A stretch of DNA of 64,000 bases from Argyresthia goedartella (Eukaryota; Arthropoda; Insecta; Lepidoptera; Argyresthiidae), in the NCBI GenBank assembly GCA_949825045.1, contig OX463806.1, forward strand, positions 42,184,208-42,248,207, given 5' to 3'. The notes under the pieces are model-generated. The model searched no databases, was not told the origin of the DNA, and saw nothing but the letters and a program-made list of their open reading frames with translations. Positions 26,401 through 41,400 of this stretch are shown here, piece by piece (positions within the stretch are counted from its first letter, which is position 1; each line of letters opens with the position of its first letter). The position numbers were made by a program, and so were the translations under genes.

Positions 26401-29400
26401 TTGGTCACGTTTAAAGAATAAATTGACGAAACAGGATAATACAACGGAAGTGAATGGAGCCGTTCGGTCGAGGGCGCCCAAAAAGGTCATACAAAGACCA
26501 TGGGTAATAAGAAGTAGCCGTAACCGACGAAATTTTATGAAGAGATTTGTGCAGGTTGAGGAAACGAGAGATGTTTGCCAGGATCGTAGCTAGTGGAGGT
26601 CTTTAGTCTCTGTCTACCCTTCATCCGGGATGAGGTATGTATGCAGAGAACATAAATGGCTGTGACGACCTACGTGGCTTTGCAGTTCGAGGCTCTGCCT
26701 CCCAAGCGGGTGGTCCCGGGTTCAAATCCCGGCAGGGGAGGAATAAAAAAAATATCCCCAGATCTAGGATGTTTACATGTGTGTGACGTCTCTAATTCTG
26801 GTTTCCACGACTCAGGGTATCCTAGTGTGAGGCCGGAAGAAATGTATGTGCCTGTATTTTTTTTCTTCTCTATAGGTATCAGCTCCGTGGTCTAATGGGT
26901 TTCACGCTTGCTTCTCACACAGGAGACGCATTTTCGAATCCTTTCCATGAGATAATGAATTTATCTTAAGTATATATCTGACATTCAGTGTTTCGAATGA
27001 CACGTTAAGCCGTAGGTCCCGGTTACTATCGCTAAGTGGTAGTGGTCGTAAAACCCTCTATCAGAGCCAGCGGGGAGGAGTATGGCTTTACCTTACTCGT
27101 ATCCGGGTAAAGGACCGTGCCCCTCGGTAGGAACATTAATGGAATACATTTATTATTTATTTAGTATACATATTAATAACTTACACTGATCAGCTGCACA
27201 TCGGCGGCGGTGTTGAAAGCGCTCAGTCCACCAGCACGGGGGACGAACCGCAGCGTGTAACGCAGGAACCCGCCGTATGACGTCACCTTGTTGCCATTGA
27301 AACTGAACGAGACAAAACGCTCAACTCACGGAAAAAATGTTGGCATAAAACTATACTCATGTAAGAGCGCTATATAAAATTGACTTTGAAGGACTTAATT
27401 TGGTTCTACACAGCTCTTTTCAAACAATTATACAAATGATACAACTGAGGAATTAAATAAGTGTTTTGGCAGTTCATAAAAAGTTTTTTTCTGTTTAGTT
27501 AGCCATTGTCGGGAACGGCCTGGTTTTTCTACGCATGCCTATCGGAATTATTATAGTTGTCTAAAAACTGAGCCAGCCAAGCCAGCTTGTAATACCAGCA
27601 AGACAACATGTGTGCAACGCGTGCGGCCTTGTCTGCATCATCATCAAACTGAGCCCTCATCAACCCACCGCTGGGCAGAGGCCTCTTCTCTATATCGCCA
27701 ATCCGACGTCGTGTGCCAACCCAATCCATTGAGATCGTCTACTGGATGACATGGTCGGACCAAAGGGCTGTGACTGATTTGGTCAACCATCTCCACCTCA
27801 GTCCCGTTATTCCTTGCCTTGATCTTACCTACGTCTATCAGACGATGCTTAAATATTTTACAGATGATGAGACATTAACATGATGGAGACGGTACCTGGG
27901 CGGCAAGCTCCAGTAGTAGACGGTCGGTTGTCGCGAGCGCTCAAACGAGCGTGACGTCACCACTCCGTTCTGCAGGACCGGTGACAATGCTGTCTTAGTC
28001 GGCGCGCCGTAGCGGATAGCACCCACGTTGCTCTGCTGAGCACTGCTGTATACGTCCACCTGTAGAACAACATTTTTTGTAGCCTGTGGTTTTCCCATTG
28101 CTGGGCAAAGGCCTCCCCACTCTCAAACCATACCTCTCTAACGTTAGCCAACTCCCGCCAATCAAGATCCTCGCGCCATCCCATTCTCGCCCTACCAGTG
28201 CGGCGGCGAGGCACCCAATTGGTGGCAATCTTTGCTCATCTATCCAGGTGCATACGGCAGACAGGTCCGGTCCGGCCCAGCTCCAACATGGGTTGTGTTT
28301 ATTTATTTTTCCTACCATCTATCACTAGCCACATAGTTTGGTCTCAGATTCAAATTCAAATCACTTATTGCTCCATTGTGATTATTAGGTACTTTGAATT
28401 TGAGGTCCTGACAATGAACCCTGTTAGGGCACTGCAGTGACTTAAAAACTAACTTACATGTAACACAGAATTATTGAGCCCAATTCACAATCTGCTGCTT
28501 AAATAAACTGCCGCTTAAATGTCATTCGCTGTCCTTTCCTGAGCGATAGTTTCCTGCGGTTCAAAATCTGTCACGAGACTCATCTCGCTATCACTTTATA
28601 GGATCTCTAATTTGGTTCTGAAGCACATTTCAAAAGTGTCAGTTTGAAGCTGACCGCAACTGCAAACCACGTATCACGTGAGTGTTTGAGCGAGACAGCT
28701 AGCGTTACGACGCGAAGGAAAGAGACAACGAGCGTAGTCCCACCTCTTTACCGACCGCTATCTTAACAATCTGTAGTCAAGAGTGAAGTAATTTGAATGA
28801 GTACCTGGCTAACGATTTGCGGCACGTTGAAGAAGACCTCGCTGGTAGTCCGGCGCAGGTTGCTGCTGGTACACGGCACGTTCACGCCGGAGCAGAAGCA
28901 GGGGGCGCAGCCATGACTGCGATCACAAAATACAAGTTTCAAATACATCTCAACAATTGGGTATTTCACTAGGCAAATGCCAGTGGCTTGTCGGCGGCGC
29001 CTTTTTAGAGACTGTTTGGCAAGAACGCCATTTTGCGTCCTTAGGAGCAATCGATACATAATTTCTATTCATATATCAAAAAATTGGGCCACTGTTAGCT
29101 CGATCATGCCTTAAACTTACGTGAAGTCCGCCGAAAGGAAATAGGAGTTCTCCTTGCACTGATCGCAGTAGACTCCTCGCACCCAATCCTTGCACTCGCA
29201 CTGGTCCGGCTGCCGAATGATCTTGGTCCCCAGCTCGTTGCAGCGGCTACCGATATCTACCGGGCGTCTGTCTGGCTGGCAACTGTCTCCGGGCTGCGTC
29301 GGATTGCCGCGGTAGCCTGGCGCACATCGCTCGCATTGGTCACCATCGTAGCTGTGGAAGGGAATATGCCTCAGCGGATAGTCATCATCATATGATCATA

Positions 29401-32400
29401 CGCAGCACACATCGGCTCCATGCTGTGCCCCTTGGCCGCCACCACTCTCTGACAACTTAATTCAGAGACCCTCGCCTTTAACCCAGTGGCAGGAGGTTAC
29501 TGATTTACGATTAAGTGGTATAGAACAGCTTACGCGCTTGGCGAAGGACAGGAAGGAGTATGAAAAAGAAGGTGGCATTATAACTCCTCTATATCACCAA
29601 TAATGGAAAGGCATAACAAGAAGATTTTTTATTTTATTTTATTATTCCAGGAACAAGGTTGAATTAACTCCTCTATAACTGATATATCCTAACGACTAAC
29701 CCCGTCACACAGTCGCATTTGACGGTTCCCCGCGGGCTGACCGAGCAGGTCCTGGCGAACTGATTGCCTGGGTTGGTGAGAGGGCACGGGCACGGCTGGC
29801 AGCCACTTTGGGGCTCGGCGTACATGCCCGGCGGGCAGGTGGTGGCTTCCGGGACACAGCTGCCGAGCCACGGACCGCTCCGCTGGTGGATGTAGCCGGA
29901 CGCGCATTTCTGGTAAAAAAGTGCCATATTTAGCTTGAGCCATTATGAACACAAAAAGGACGCTTAATTATTGCAAACCTTTGATGGGAGATCGCAATTC
30001 AGAAATAAATAAATGATATTGATGAGATAATTAATATATCATGTTCTCTATAGGGGCGATGGAAAAATCTTGAGGAAAACTTTAATCTCCACAGCTACGA
30101 CGATGGGCTAGCCCTCTGTCACGCATAATGGAGTATTGAATAACTGGCTTAACGTGGGCACAATTGTGCCCCTGCCATCCCGTATGGGAAAAGGCGTGAC
30201 GCTATATTTAAAATTCTGAATAATTTACTTCTATATTTTCATTATATTGATATCGTTCTAGGTACACTCATCCACGTACCTGACACGATAGTCCTTCATA
30301 GCCAGGGGGGCACGTGCACTCTTCGACCAAGGTGGCAGATCCAAGGCCGCTATTGATTTCTTGAGCAGAGTCCATTGAGAATTCGGAGATGTTCACTCCA
30401 GCACCATTTAGATCAGCCCGCAGTAATATTAACTCAATGTTGTCCAAACTGCAAAAAAAAAACAACATTAAGAGTGAAAATCTGGGTCTCACCTACCGTA
30501 GAAATAACAGTTTGGCCGTCACAGATATGAGGAAATATCTCATCACGTAGTATTAATAACAAGTACCAACTTAGTATGTAATGTAGGATCGCATTCAAAT
30601 CAAATAGACCTTAACTGAGCATGCAGTGCCAGCCTTTTGTTCCCTCTCCCGTCGATTGCTACCAGGTTGGCAAAGTTGTGACCCGACAGTGAACATCGAG
30701 CACCCTTCAATAATATCTTCGACATGAAGAAGGAAGCTCGAGTCGCCTTAATATTTTTTTCCGCAATGGAGACTCAGACGCCAAGAAGACAGCATCATTA
30801 AGTTGCCGATATGTCTGTGATATAGGTCCTGCCTTTGGTCGCATACCCCAAGACAACAGTAGAAAATATTTTGATTGATTGATTAAAAAGCTGTGGAAAC
30901 AAAAGGGGGAAGCGTTTACCCAGCAACTACAGTAACAAAATCGACAAGAGTAGCTGTTGAGGAAGTTACATTTTGCAATGGTCCGCCAGGATGTCTTTAC
31001 AAAATCTGTTAACTTTACGTGTACACATCTGATGCAATTACGAAACTCGTTTGTGGATAAAAAGTCACTACATATTCCCACTAGCCCTTTCTTTTGACCA
31101 ACTTAGGGATCGAATTTACAGTGATCACCAAGTTGAAAACATTAAAAAAAACGACTTCAAGTTCAAGCCCTAGTTCTTCTTCTCCTGTCGGGATGCGAAT
31201 GTCGTCTTTGTACAAGATGATGAAACTTTTGGTTTCACAAGTACTACGTTTCAGGCAACAAGGGGTCGTATGTTGCCTCTTATGTGAAGCTGGGCGGTCA
31301 CAGTTCATAAACTACAGGGTACAACCCTCGAAAGAGCAGTGATTGGCCTTGGCAAAAGGACAAATATAAGTTGCGTTAAGCCGAGACAGAAGTTTGGAAG
31401 TTATAATCTTGTCAGGTTTGGATGCCAAAAAATTATAAATTCGACGATAATCAATAATATAATAGCTCTCACTTATCACTATGTGATATAATGTATTACC
31501 TACATATTATATCGGACACTGAAAAGTGAGCTTAATATAATAAATAAATATAAATAACAGTAAATATAAGGCACTTAAGTGACAAAAAAAAAGTAAACAA
31601 AGAACCTAAACACCACACATAATTCAACAAGTTAAAAACTTTAATAAAACCGGTCGGGATGCGAATATAGTCAAAGTACACGAAAACAAGGCTACAAATT
31701 CTGTCTCTCACGTATTACACGACCTTAAAAACAAATATACGGTACTTGTAGACAACATTCATCTTATGACAATGATCTTAACCACCAGATATAAGTCACA
31801 GTAAAGCAATTATACGCAATTTCGTTTAGCTGGATGACAATACAATTTCAGTATTTTTGCTTTAGAAACCAACTACTGGACCGATATCTAATTTTCAAAA
31901 AATGGGACCAAACTGAATGGACAACCTATCAATAAAAAAAAAACAATCGGTTCATAAATAGTATCAGTTTTGAGGTAACAAATAAAAAATATATAACCGA
32001 ATTGAGAAACTCCTCCTTTTTTGATGTCGATTAAAACAAGGTTTAGGAAGATATTGAGTGTTGAGTAAAAGATAAATAAACTTACGCCATCATTATGTCT
32101 TCCCTGGTGGCAGGTGTGTGGCCATTTGCTGTGACCTTTTCCCAGTCGTGTGGGACGAGTCGAGCGTTGATAATTTTCCCTTGACCTTGGCTTCTTCCTT
32201 GAGATCGGTGGACAATGGTCTCGTATTTACCCTGAAAGGAAAATAATATATGTAATGGTTTTAAGAAAAGGGAATGCAGACACTCATTGTTTATAGCGAG
32301 AACTAAAGAATGAAGTATATTATGTGGCATCATAATTATCAACAAAAATATTTTTTCAGCAATGATTATAGCTCATTAATGATCCACAGGTTTTATCCGA

Positions 32401-35400
32401 ATACAAGTAAGATTGAACCATAGTCCATCATGCAGTACAGATAGTAGCCGGGACCTGCAGCTTAATTTGTCACCCGAAACCTATAGAATCCTTATAATGT
32501 ACGATAAATTACTTATCTCATAGGTCAACACCGGATTTGGACCTTCATCTCCTGCGTCAGAAGCAAGCGTGAATCCCACTAGACCACGGTTCAGCTCACT
32601 CACTAGCTCTTTTTCAATAAAGATAACTATAATTGTTACTTACCTTTACTACAATATCAGGAACTTTATTGTCCCACGTGGGTCTGACCAGGTGCGGCTG
32701 GAGTCTGTACCTGATGTAACCGCCGTAGGAGGTAAGCTGGTTGCCGTTATAGCTCTCAGGTAGAGACACGTAAGGATGGGAGCTACGTGGTGAAGAGACG
32801 TCATTTTGCAGTTTCGTCACCTTGAATGAATATAGTTTTTAGGTTACGAAATGAGTACAGACGACACAGTCATGTGGATGTTAAAACAGGCAAACATATA
32901 TATTTAACTATATGTCGTGGCGATAACGTAAAATTTACCATTTCACTATCTAGCCAGCCATTGCTCTTTTTTTTAGCCTAATTTGTGTCCTACTGCTGGG
33001 CAAAGGCCTCCCCTACTTAGACTCAAACTCAAACTCAAGATGATGTATTGTGAGTAGGCAAAAATAATGCACTTTTACAAGTGAAACACTTAAAAATTCT
33101 GTGGTCCCATGAAGTTGTGACAAAATCAAAATGCAATCGAAAGATACGAGCTGTTTATTTCAGAGTTTTGCTGATTTTGTTTGATACTCGCAATGAAATC
33201 AGAACCTATAGGTTACTTCCCCTTGACCTATAATCATAAAAATTCGCAAGATGAAAGGCCGTATAGTACAAGTAAAGGAAGTTATCAAAACCGTAAAAAT
33301 GTACTTACTTCACAAAAAATACGATTTGTGCGGAAACCTAAGTGCGCGAGCCCGTTTCACACTTAGCCATTGTTTTTAATTTAGAGAAAGTTTAACTTTC
33401 TCTAAATTAAAAACGATGGCTAAACAATCCTATCTGACCCTCCTCCACTTATATTGGTATTCCATAACTCATCGAGACCAACCCAAAAATCGGGATCGCC
33501 GACGAGAATTTCGAATATAATATTGCTGTGGTGAGTTTCACGTGTTGGCGATCGTGTGAGAGAAGGAATTCGCGCTTCAAGACGCGGAGCTCTCAGTCAC
33601 ATGCATCATCCACAAGTGTTACTCATACAAACGCAATTTTCAGCTTAAACCAAAAGCATATAATAATAAATAATAATAATACCTTGGACACTATTTACAC
33701 ATAATGATCTAGCCCCAAACTAGGATTCCCTGTATCTTGGGTACTACCTATAGACAGCGATGCAAATACTTACTCGTATATAGATAAATATCATACTTAG
33801 AAAGAAAAACAAGCATGACTAGGGTACAAACATACGTTCTCATCAAACAAATATTTGCCCCCACCGGGACTCGAACCCGGGACCCTTGGCTTCGTAGGCA
33901 GGGTCACTGCCGACTCGGCCATTAGGATCGTCAAATATTCATTAATATCCAACAACTAGGGAAATTGAAGCGAATTGTATTGTCTGTTTGCACACGAAGT
34001 CTTACTCATCAAACAAATATTTGCCCCCACCGGGACTCGAACCTGGGATCGTTGGCTTCGTAGGCAGGGTCACTGCCGACTCGGCCATTCGGGTCGTCAA
34101 ATATCCAATAATATCCAACAACAAGGGAAATTGAAGCATATTTTGATGTTTCTTTGCACACGAAGTCTTACCACAGCTCCGTTCCTCAGTCCCTTGTAGT
34201 AGTACAGGTCAGTGATATGCTGCGGGTCGATTTCAATGGCTCCGTACTGCGTGTTCACGCCGACCAGCCTTGTGCCGCCCTCACCGAGGGGCGTCGGCAT
34301 GTTGTAGGTGAAGAGGTCTGCGCTGCGGCAGTTGGTGGACTCGCCGAAACAGAAGCAGCGGATGCAATCCTGGGCGGATTGGGCTTGGCTGGAATGTTAG
34401 AACGCGTATTGGTGTTCATCATCATCATAAATATAAACATATAAAACAGGCACATACATTGCTAGTGGCCCCACACTAGGATACCCTGTGTAGTGCTAAC
34501 CAGAAACAGCGACGCAACACACATATAAATATCCAAGTTTTTTTTTTTGCCCAGCCGGGATTTGAACCCGGGACCTCTCGGTGGGGACGCAGAGCTACGA
34601 ATCGCAACGCCACAGAGGTCACGATAATCATCATTCACAGCCGACATCGACCCTGGAGATAGGAATCCGAAAACGTGTTCCACCGTCACTACGCTATGTA
34701 TTATAATTAATTTGTACAAGTTGCTCTTAATTTGAACCGGATGATTTTGAAATTGCCATAAGAGCAATTAAAAAAGTACGTTAAAGCGACCTTGTCGAAA
34801 AAGGGATATTGCAAGGTTAAAGATTACTTAAATGACGGGACTGTATGGGGTTTTTATTAATTATAATTATTAATATTTGTATTAGTTAAGCACAACCAAT
34901 TTTAAGAGACCTAAAAATCAATCTGAGGCAGTTTCTACGCCCTTCTCACTCACACAGTGGTCTAAGGTAGAGAAGCGGCAAAAATGACGTTTGCTATGTA
35001 AATATCTACAGTAATAAAGAAATTTCACTTTTGGCTTTTGAATCATTCTAAACAATTTTCTCTATAAAACTAATTCATTTTTGGACATAACATCTTTATT
35101 TTTGACAACTCCATACGTTGCGAGCGGTTGGATCAGTGCCTGTAATTCTAACTTCTAGGAAATTCAATCTTAGAAAAAACTTTTCGAGCGATTTATAATT
35201 TAAAATGCACAATTTGGCTTTTTATAGCCATATTTTTTATGACTAATGGGAGGTTAAGGAGTATTCCTTAACCTCCCATTAGTTATATTACCTATTTTTT
35301 TTTTCTTATACTCAGTCAGTCGACCAATCAAGTGTGAGATACCAGAGAGAAGGTACGTTTATCCTCTATTTCCGGTCAGTAATAAAAATATATAACGGAT

Positions 35401-38400
35401 ACTAGTAATTATTTTATAAAAATAAATATAACTATTATTCCAAGTCTCTACTAGCTGTTCATGCGCGAGTGGACGGAAGGTAAATTTAAATTGAATGCAA
35501 GTCCATACTAGGTGTTCATACGCGATGGAGAGCTTTTTAAAGAAATTGACATACTAACTGTAGCTTGCCAATTTATTTTCGAAAATATAATGTATGAATG
35601 CAAGAACTGTACAACATTTTCCAAACTTAGCGATAGCTGTAATATTAACCTAAGAAATAATCACAGACTAGTTGCTCCCCGGTTTAGACTCGCGAAGGTT
35701 GGCAATTCTTTCAAGGGTCAGTGCATTCTCTACCACAATAAGATGGCTCTGGAGATGTTGAAATTACCTTTTGAGCAATTTAACAAGCATGTTAAAGCAA
35801 CTTTGTCGTAAAAGGGATATTACAATGTTCAAGATTTCTTAAATGATGGCACTGTATTGGATTAATCTAGCTCAACGCAGTTCTTGGGGTTAATAATTTT
35901 GTAATTATGTATTGCTGCTTATAAGTTATAGCAAACAAATAAAATAAAATAAATGTTTATTTGTAAACAAAAGTACATCATGGATGGAATGCCCTGTCCC
36001 TCAAATTAGCGTGAGCTGTGTCTTGAGAGACTGTTTCTTCCCAAAAGTAGGTAATCAATAAATATTACATTTTTGAGTACGCTTCACACTTGAAGGCTGA
36101 AGTAGAATTATAACGAAATTAAGTAAGATAATGGAAAAAATTATGGTATTTTATTACCATATATATATATATACAAAACGATATTGTAATATTTGTATTA
36201 GTTAAGCACAAGCAATTTTTAAAAGAGATCTAAAAATCTATCTGTCGGAGTTTCTGCGCCCTGCTTTTCCTACCGTGGTCCAATGTAGAGCAGAGGCAAA
36301 AAATGGCGATTGCTAAGTATATGTAAATTTCTACAGAAATAAAGAACTTTGACTTTGACTTTGCTGATAGCAGCCACACCTACGTCATATCGAGAGAGCC
36401 CAGGAGCTACAATGGCCGTCTTCCGCTCGGGACAGATGCTCTCTTTGCGATCTAGGAGTGTTCTTACGTTAAATATCTATGTAAATATCTACAGTAATAA
36501 AGACATTTGATTGTTTGATTGAGCAGTCCCAATTAAATAAAGATCGTATCAAAAGCTATTGAAATTCCTAGCTGCAAGAAAAACATGATAAGGCCTCTGA
36601 CCCACATGTATGTACCTCTATATATATATTTTTATGTTTTGTTTATGTTTGATCGAAAGCGGTAAGCAGCAGAACGCTTCGACTGGCTATGACGTAGTCC
36701 TTACCTGTTGAAGTAACCATGGGGGCAGACGTCAGTTTTGGTCACGGAGACGATGGAGTCCGGAACCGCGAAAGTCATTCCCTTATTGTTGAGCGCTTCG
36801 CAAGAGTATGCGCCACTGTCCTCGAACTGAAAACATTCAAGATTATACCATAGGTATGGCGCAGTTGGTTGGTTAAATCAGACACTTAACTAACTCTCTA
36901 GACCGTTAATTAAATACCGACGTTTAACCAAGTCAATTTTGATTTAAATAAAGTATCGTCGAAAACGTTTAACAATCTGGCTTACCGAAAGCCGGCGTGT
37001 TGGAAAACAAGATGGCGTCACGACAACAGCTGATTTGCGCAGCTTATATCAGGGCAAAACATTGCCGTAGCTTAGGTGAAGACTAGGTAAAAGGGTAAAA
37101 GGGGTGAGCGAAGCGAAGCCCCCTTTATCCTTCGTATTAGGTTAAACATGTAAGAACAACAAAAAATACTTAAAACATAAAATTAAGTTCACATAAAAAT
37201 ATTTATATTGTGTATGTCTTGTTGCCTAGAAACTTTTAGACAACTCGTTAAACGTTTCGTTCACTCACTTGAATTTTAGTGACTTGGTTAAACGTCGGTA
37301 TGTGATTGACGGTCTAGAGAGTTAGTTAAGTGTCTGATTTAACTAACTAACTGCAACAGGTACACAGTACTATCAGCTGTAATCTGATCAGAGACACGAC
37401 GTTTACTTTCAGTCACTTCACGGCCTGTTCTATTACGCATGTCCTTAACTTTAATTCCAGTAGCTCAGTATGCATAGGACCTTAGTCATTATACCACATG
37501 TTAGATCGAGTAAAGACGATATAATATAAGAAAGTCTAATGTATGGCCCTTGAGGATGATATAATGAACATGCTGTGAAGAACCTACCTGCATATCAGGG
37601 CAAGTAAGAGAGCCGACGCCGTTCCTGCTTGTAGCCACACACTTCGGCGGCACGTGACCCCAGTTCAAGCGCCATGAGATCAGCGGGACTGGTATCCCGA
37701 CGGCTTCACACATCAGAACCAGCCTCTCACCAGGGTTCAGCTGAACGTGCTGTGGGTGAGGCGGCTTCGATATGGCGACCGGAGCTTTAATTAAAAGTTA
37801 TTTCATATTTACGATATCTGTCCATATTCAAGAGTACAATGACCGTTTAAAATGGACGTGTGCGGTGGCGAGAAGGAAGGTTTTATGTTTCGTTTCTTCG
37901 TCGGCCTCTACATTTTTCGCACATGTAGTACATCGTAAGTGGGCTTTTAAATATTAATCAGCACTGTCCCTTTACTTTCTGTCCATATTCAAGAGTACAG
38001 TAACCATTTAAAATGGAGGTGTGCGGTGGCGAGAAGGAAGTTTTTGTCAGTGAATTGACCCCGTGCTCCCATATGGTTAGTTTGATCACTGCTCGTTTCC
38101 AAAAGGGCTTGTTTTCTAGTGGACTATGACCAACATGTGTTGATGCTTGGGGTGAATAGATCGCTCTGGGCACCCACTACAACCTGGTAAACTGGTTCGA
38201 CAAAAAAGACAGTATTCATAGATATGGCAGAAAGATGGCCAGCCATTAAATCAGTCTAGATGATTTATTGGCTGGCTGGCATTACTTCGTCCCGAGACTT
38301 CCGCATCCACTGGCTACCAGCTATGGTGATGATGCCATCCATCCGGTAACCTGTGGTGGTCTGCTAAGGAGGACTTGCGGGTCTGGGTCAGCCGCGACTT

Positions 38401-41400
38401 GTAAACGTTTTCAATTACAGTAACCGATTGCTTATCGAACTTACCACATCCAATTTCATCGGAGTTATCCATGCAGTCGGTGGTTCCGTCGCAATGGAAG
38501 GACCTGGGTATGCACTGCTGGTTCGCACACTGGAACTCCACCGACGAGCAGAGCTGGTCAGGAGTTCGTGGGTTGCAGTCAGCTTCATCCGAGCCATCGG
38601 TGCAGTCGGGCTCGCCGTCGCAGAGCCAGGTCCTCAACACGCATTTGCGACCGTTCGCACATTTGAACTCGTTCGGCTCACATCTGCCGATGTTATCTGA
38701 AACATCATGAGGATAATTATAATGTAGCCCATTTATTTCCCCACTGAGGGGCATGGGCTTTTGCCTTTGCATACTCCACCACGCTGGCTCAGTGCGGGTT
38801 GAGGGAGGGGTGTCGGGCTAGTGGCTAATCCGACTGTCAAGATGTTTTCAAGCTGCCCTATTAGGGCCTCTGACCAGCTTTACGACTACTACCACCGAGT
38901 AGCGATAACAGCCGGGACCTACAGCTTAACGAGTCATCCGAAATACGGAAGCGCCCGAAACAAATGCCACGTAGAAACGGACACCCATCCAGTATCCGTC
39001 TCAGCCAAATGTTGCTACTCGCACGGACGCGCGGAAGAGAGTAATTAGTTCTCCTGATATGTTGTGAGATTAAGAAGAATGATTATGTTAGTGACGAACT
39101 ATCTTGTTTGGGCCTTACCACAACAAAATTAACTACTGTTCAACACTTGTTTAAAAATACAAAGTTTGTGGATTTGACGTTTGTTTTGAAACGCTGTTTA
39201 ATATTTTTTGTGGTGACACGGTTTTTGTCTAAATAGAGAGATGTATGTCAAACAAGTGACAATTGCGAAATAAACCTCAGTTGATGAGCCGCCATTAATT
39301 AAGAATTCAGTTCAATGATTCAGTAACCAGCGGATACTTACGGCATTCTTCCTCGTCGGACTTGTCGCTGCAGTCAGGGTAGCCGTTGCAAACCAAACTC
39401 TTGGAGATGCACTGACCATTGCTGCACGTAGCCTCGTGTGCTTGGCATCCTCCGAACGAATGGCTATAGATCTCTACGAACACAAAATTAAGTTACATTA
39501 AAACATACATTAATAACCTGCATTGGTTTTGCCAAATTTTCCATCCAAAATGCCGGAAGTCTGTGACCTATTCACGCGTAGCCGGCAAAAAAATAATAAA
39601 ATAGAACATTGACCAATTGTCGCTAATCTGAAATCATTGAGTTGCCCAAGCGTCACTATTTTCTTAAGACGGGTACCTCTAGGGCCGATGCTGAGGTATC
39701 GTGGGGACTTAACTATCGGTTATACATATATCGATAGTTAGGCATGAAAATGATGGCGAATAAATATATTACTTCAAGCATTCCAGATTGCAATCTATCG
39801 AAAAATTGGCAAGAACATTGGAGTTCTTCTATCTATGGGGACATGTAGGTTATAGAGCCACCCTTCCCCCCGTCCTTCCCCCTTCCCCTTCCCCCTTCCC
39901 CTTCCCCTTCCCCTTTCCCCTCCCCCTCCGGGGTGAGCATCGTTCGTCGTAGCAATTCTGGCTTCTACATTTTTTGCAGATGTAGTGCATCGTAAATGGG
40001 CTTTTACATAGCCCTGTGGTCCCTTAACTACTCAAGAACCGAGGGCAGTTGTGACAGACCGCGATTTTGAACCCTATGCTATGGTAATAAAATTAAGAAC
40101 CTGCAACGATACAGTGGCGTTACCTAACGCCGGTAGTAACTGAGGGGTTAAAGCTGTGAAAAACCTCGGGGTCAAAAAAATCAAAAGACACTGCGGTTTA
40201 TGCCGTAAAGGAGTCGGGAGCGATTTGTATGACTGTGTAACCACAACAATAAGACATCATCGTTGGAATGCTCTAAGCGAGACTTGATTACTATGACAAA
40301 TAATCCTAAACGTCAATGAATCACAGTCAAATAAAAACTGTTTTCGTTACAAAAAAATGCTTTTTCGATATGTTTTTTCAGTACAACGGCAATACTGTGC
40401 TAATACAAAAGACATCAACGAGCGCGCGGCCCAACAAAGGTTTGACATGAAACGACATTTTGCAAAAAAAAAACGGCGGATGGCGTCACAAATTTAGTTC
40501 AACACGTTTCATGTATCATGTACGGTATTAATTAAAAATGTAAAAACGGTGCTTCGGACCACTTTCGAGGTTGTGGGGCGAAGCTCACCCTGGCGGGGGA
40601 CAGCGTGAGCTTTTTAACTTGGCCACGTTCATATGTATCGCAAAAAACTTGTATTACAAAAAAAATACTTACGCGGTTGCACTGTCAGGATAACGGACAC
40701 TTCGGATCCTGGGTAATTCGTGTAGTCCCTTGCTTGGCAAATGTACACTCCAGCGTCAGCATTCTGATTAAAAACATAAATACCATAAATAATCACAAAC
40801 ATTGTAAGTACTCATAGCTCATGAACCGCCTCTTCAGAGAGCCCATCTCTCTAGCTAGGGTGTATCAATAAGTTGAACTCAAATTTAACTGGCTTGTTCT
40901 GGACATGATTCTAAATGTTCACTAAAAATGGGTAATGTAATGTTTTAAATAGTAAATCATCAGCCATCACCATTAATAGGTCTTATTGGCTGCCGCAAAA
41001 AAACCTTTTTTTTATTATTATCATACTCTTACCGTAACTTGGTACATCTCGAGACGACCTTTCGGGTCAGTTTTGGACCCGCTCCGGAGGGACCGCCCGC
41101 CTTCCTTGACCCACCTCACGGCAGCCCTGACAGGCCCTTCGTCACGACAAGTGAAGACCACATCGCCACCTAGTAAACAGATACTATTTAGTAATGTTTT
41201 GTAACACTGTGTCACTCCCCATGCAATAATGGATATTAGTAGGAAAATGCTACGTAGGTAAAACGCTTTCGTTGGTAAAACTTAGCCCTCAGCCGTTAAA
41301 TTGGTTGTGAAATCAAAATAGTAAAACTATTCAGCTTCTTCTAAATGAAAACTTTCAAGATGCAGACTTTGAAGTTATATATTCGATTAATTTGGGAGTC

